From Actinophytocola sp044466355 (GTDB lineage Bacteria; Actinomycetota; Actinomycetes; Mycobacteriales; Pseudonocardiaceae), in the NCBI RefSeq assembly GCF_044466355.1, contig NZ_JBITMQ010000005.1, positions 1 to 64,000 on the forward strand: a stretch of 64,000 nucleotides of DNA. Reading direction: 5' to 3'. Position numbers and translations under genes: made by a program. Numbering within the stretch: the first letter of the stretch is position 1; each line of letters starts with the position of its first letter. Of the stretch, positions 62,758 through 64,000 are shown piece by piece. The notes beneath the pieces were generated by a model. The model was not told where the DNA came from and did not search any database. It saw only the letters and a program-made list of their open reading frames with translations.

Positions 62758-63254
62758 GAGTAGGCCTCGCTCACGTGGTGCCGGTCGGCGCGCAGGGTCG
62801 ACAGGGCGCGGGAGATGTGGCTGCGGACCGTGCCCGCGGAACAGCCGAGCACCTCGGCGATCTCGGCGTCCGTGCGGTCCTCGTAGTAGCGGAGCATGAG
62901 CGCGGCCCGTTGCTTGCGCGGCAGCGTGGCGATCCGCTTGCGCATGGCGTCGCGTTCCGCGTAGGCGGTGGCCGGGTCGGCGGTCGGGGTCGCCAGCTCG
63001 TCGAGCGTCGCGTGCGACACCGCGCGTGCGGCTCTGCGCCGCCGCCAGGACAGGTACTCGTTGACGATCATCCGGCGGACGTAGGAGTCCCGGCCCGGCA
63101 TCGCGCCGATGTGCGACCACTTGCGCTGCGTGCGCAGCAGCACCTCCTGGACCACGTCCTGCGCGAGGTGGGGATCGCAGGTCAACGCGGTGGCGAACCG
63201 CAGAAGGCGGTCGAGCCGGTCGACCACGTACTGGTCGAAGCTGTCCAGCACCAC
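62754..63254 (-). CDS. ECF sigma factor, SigE family
   Basis: The 166-residue sigma factor has region 2 (about 5-75; FATALTCDPHLAQDVVQEVLLRTQRKW and, later, MIVNEYLSWRRRR) and region 4 (about 105-160; RIATLPRKQRAALMLRYYEDRTDAEIAEVLG, then a TVRSHISRAL recognition helix). It fits the actinobacterial SigE-family ECF group. GTG 63254 or 63251 gives the usual start; the longer in-frame extension is shadow. It is followed, with an ATGA overlap, by an LCP gene instead of an ordinary anti-sigma gene. Confidence 0.9.
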   Translation of the reverse strand: MVLDSFDQYVVDRLDRLLRFATALTCDPHLAQDVVQEVLLRTQRKWSHIGAMPGRDSYVRRMIVNEYLSWRRRRAARAVSHATLDELATPTADPATAYAERDAMRKRIATLPRKQRAALMLRYYEDRTDAEIAEVLGCSAGTVRSHISRALSTLRADRHHVSEAYS

Positions 63255-63339
63255 GACTCCGTTCTGTTCTGGTGACGTCGACCGTAGAACGTCGTGGCAC
63301 ACCGGTTTGTTGAGTCCGCTCGCCGATAACCTCGTACGG

Positions 63340-63750
63340 GTGAGAACGCTGCCGGTCGGCACCGCGGCACTGGTCGTCCGGACCGACTTCACCGACGACG
63401 CGCTGTGGGAGCAGATCCTCGTCGACATCCTGCGGCCGACTGAGGAGGATTTCCGAGCGGCGGTGCACGCCGTGAACGACTCCGCCTTCCGTGGGCTGGA
63501 CCCGGCCGCGGTGCTCGCTCGCGTCGCGGAGTTCGCGAACGCCGTCGACGCCGACGGGATCTTCCGCGGGTGGCGTATCGGTCACCAGCTGGAGCGACCC
63601 GGTCGGCCGCCTACTGGCCGACTGTCCAACGTGCGGAAAAGGTGTGGTTGGACGGTCCGGTCACGGCGAGCCTCGACCACTCCGCGCCACAGAGCGGCGC
63701 ACCCGGACCTGGCCGGCGCGGTCATCATCCGCGCCTACGCGCCGGCGTAG
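63340..63750 (+). pseudogene. DUF6924 gene with internal deletion, reading into S8 protease remnant
   Basis: The reading frame opens as a DUF6924 protein (RTLPVGTAALVVRTDFTDDALWEQIL...FRAAVHAVNDSAFRGLDP) and then jumps to the family's C-terminal EFANAVDADGIFRGW, missing about 60 middle residues. The normal stop is lost and the frame runs on into protease-derived sequence. TAACCT 7 bases before the GTG start is a leaderless-type promoter, so it may still be transcribed. The recognition of both ends is from memory of the family; the deletion is inferred. Confidence 0.6.
63570..63738 (+). pseudogene. S8 subtilisin-family protease remnant
   Basis: In a different frame from the DUF6924 part, 63603-63690 reads AAYWPTVQRAEKVWLDGPV, then TASLDHSAPQSGAP, a typical stretch at the prodomain-catalytic domain junction of actinobacterial S8 peptidases. 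About 25 codons including the catalytic Asp region are missing, and HPDLAGAV, which follows that Asp in the family, resumes at 63700 in another frame. It is a frame-broken fragment, lying just upstream of an apparently intact S8 gene. Confidence 0.65.
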
Positions 63751-63811
63751 GCAACCGGAGCCCCTCCGGATGGCGTTCTGACCATGGCTGGAACGTCCAT
63801 CTGGAGGGCAG

Positions 63812-64000
63812 ATGATTCGCACACGGGCTCTGACGAGCCTGCTCGCCGCGGTGGTCGCCGCGAGCGTGGTCGTACCGGTGGCGGGCGCCGCGCCAGGCGT
63901 CGCGGCACCCGCCGCCGGGCCGACCGTCACGTTGCTGACCGGCGACAAGGTCGTGGTCGGCGGCACGTACGGGGCGCGGGTGCTCCCGGCCAGGGGCCGC
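63812..64000 (+). CDS. S8 family serine peptidase, N-terminal part
   Basis: Only the first 63 residues are in the window. They show a signal peptide (RTRALTSLLAAVVAASVVV, cleavage near AGA/AP) and then TVTLLTGDKVVVGG, the characteristic start of the prodomain of secreted actinobacterial subtilisin-like peptidases. ATG 63812 has ggaggg a few bases upstream. The catalytic domain should follow beyond the window edge. The remnant just upstream suggests earlier duplication of this gene. Confidence 0.8.
   Translation, partial: MIRTRALTSLLAAVVAASVVVPVAGAAPGVAAPAAGPTVTLLTGDKVVVGGTYGARVLPARGR

Overview
The window is high-GC, gene-dense actinobacterial chromosome. GTG, TTG and ATG starts are mixed, 4-base ATGA/GTGA gene overlaps are common, and the gene order from about 3 kb to 59 kb largely follows the mycobacterial Rv3231c-Rv3268 block (TIGR03089-LCP, rmlD, wbbL, manC, fbiA-fbiB, whiB2, DUF3499, manB, Trm112, manA, permease, ahcY, tmk, mtrA-mtrB-lpqB, comF, hpf, secA). 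Mycolate-type genes are absent and the glycosyltransferase block is enlarged. This suggests a filamentous Pseudonocardiales member (Lentzea/Saccharothrix/Actinosynnema type); the genus cannot be fixed from sequence alone. A 10-N gap beside a 30-base C run shows that this is a draft scaffold.

Layout. 1-640: no intact gene; a 25-codon remnant of an acyl-CoA dehydrogenase and a hairpin. 0.6-6.7 kb (minus): a secreted HAF-like protein, a coupled operon (LCP ligase, TIGR03089 protein, two unknowns) and a second LCP ligase. 6.9-8.8 kb: rmlB-rmlD. 8.8-12.7 kb: an accessory block (TetR, NAD(P)H oxidoreductase, SMR pump, DMT transporter, MocR regulator) that interrupts the cell-wall sugar genes. 12.7-20.5 kb: six glycosyltransferases, including a GT2-GT4 fusion and a WbbL-like rhamnosyltransferase. 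20.5-26.6 kb: manC, an AlkA-like glycosylase, Nudix, fbiB-fbiA and a site-2 protease. 26.8-35.8 kb: whiB2, a giant GT2/membrane protein, an inactive zincin-like protein, DUF3499, manB, a Trm112-like protein, an SIS-type protein and manA. 36-43.8 kb: CDF transporter, amino-acid permease, MutL-like ATPase, membrane hydrolase and ahcY. 44-54 kb: META lipoprotein, tmk, mtrAB-lpqB, comF and hpf. 54-62 kb: secA, a SpoU methyltransferase, unknowns, a quinone-reductase-like enzyme and pruA. 61.8-64 kb: an ECF sigma-LCP pair, a decayed DUF6924/S8 patch and the start of an S8 protease.

Function. Much of the window serves the envelope: dTDP-rhamnose and GDP-mannose supply, polyprenyl-linked glycan assembly, LCP-mediated transfer to peptidoglycan, the MtrAB-LpqB cell-wall/division signalling system and SecA export. 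F420, SAH recycling, ribosome hibernation and nucleotide supply are interleaved.

The less ordinary features are: two arrays of a palindromic repeat family built on an 11-base CGCGAGTCGCG core, one of them a 370-base inverted array holding the assembly gap; a 520-base hpf leader with two short ORFs, a mid-leader terminator and RBS-proximal hairpins; an FbiB whose nitroreductase half is shortened; an ECF sigma factor translationally coupled to an LCP protein; three LCP proteins that all end in Cys-Val-Asp/Asn; and recurrent extended -10 boxes 6-8 bases before start codons, suggesting leaderless mRNAs.
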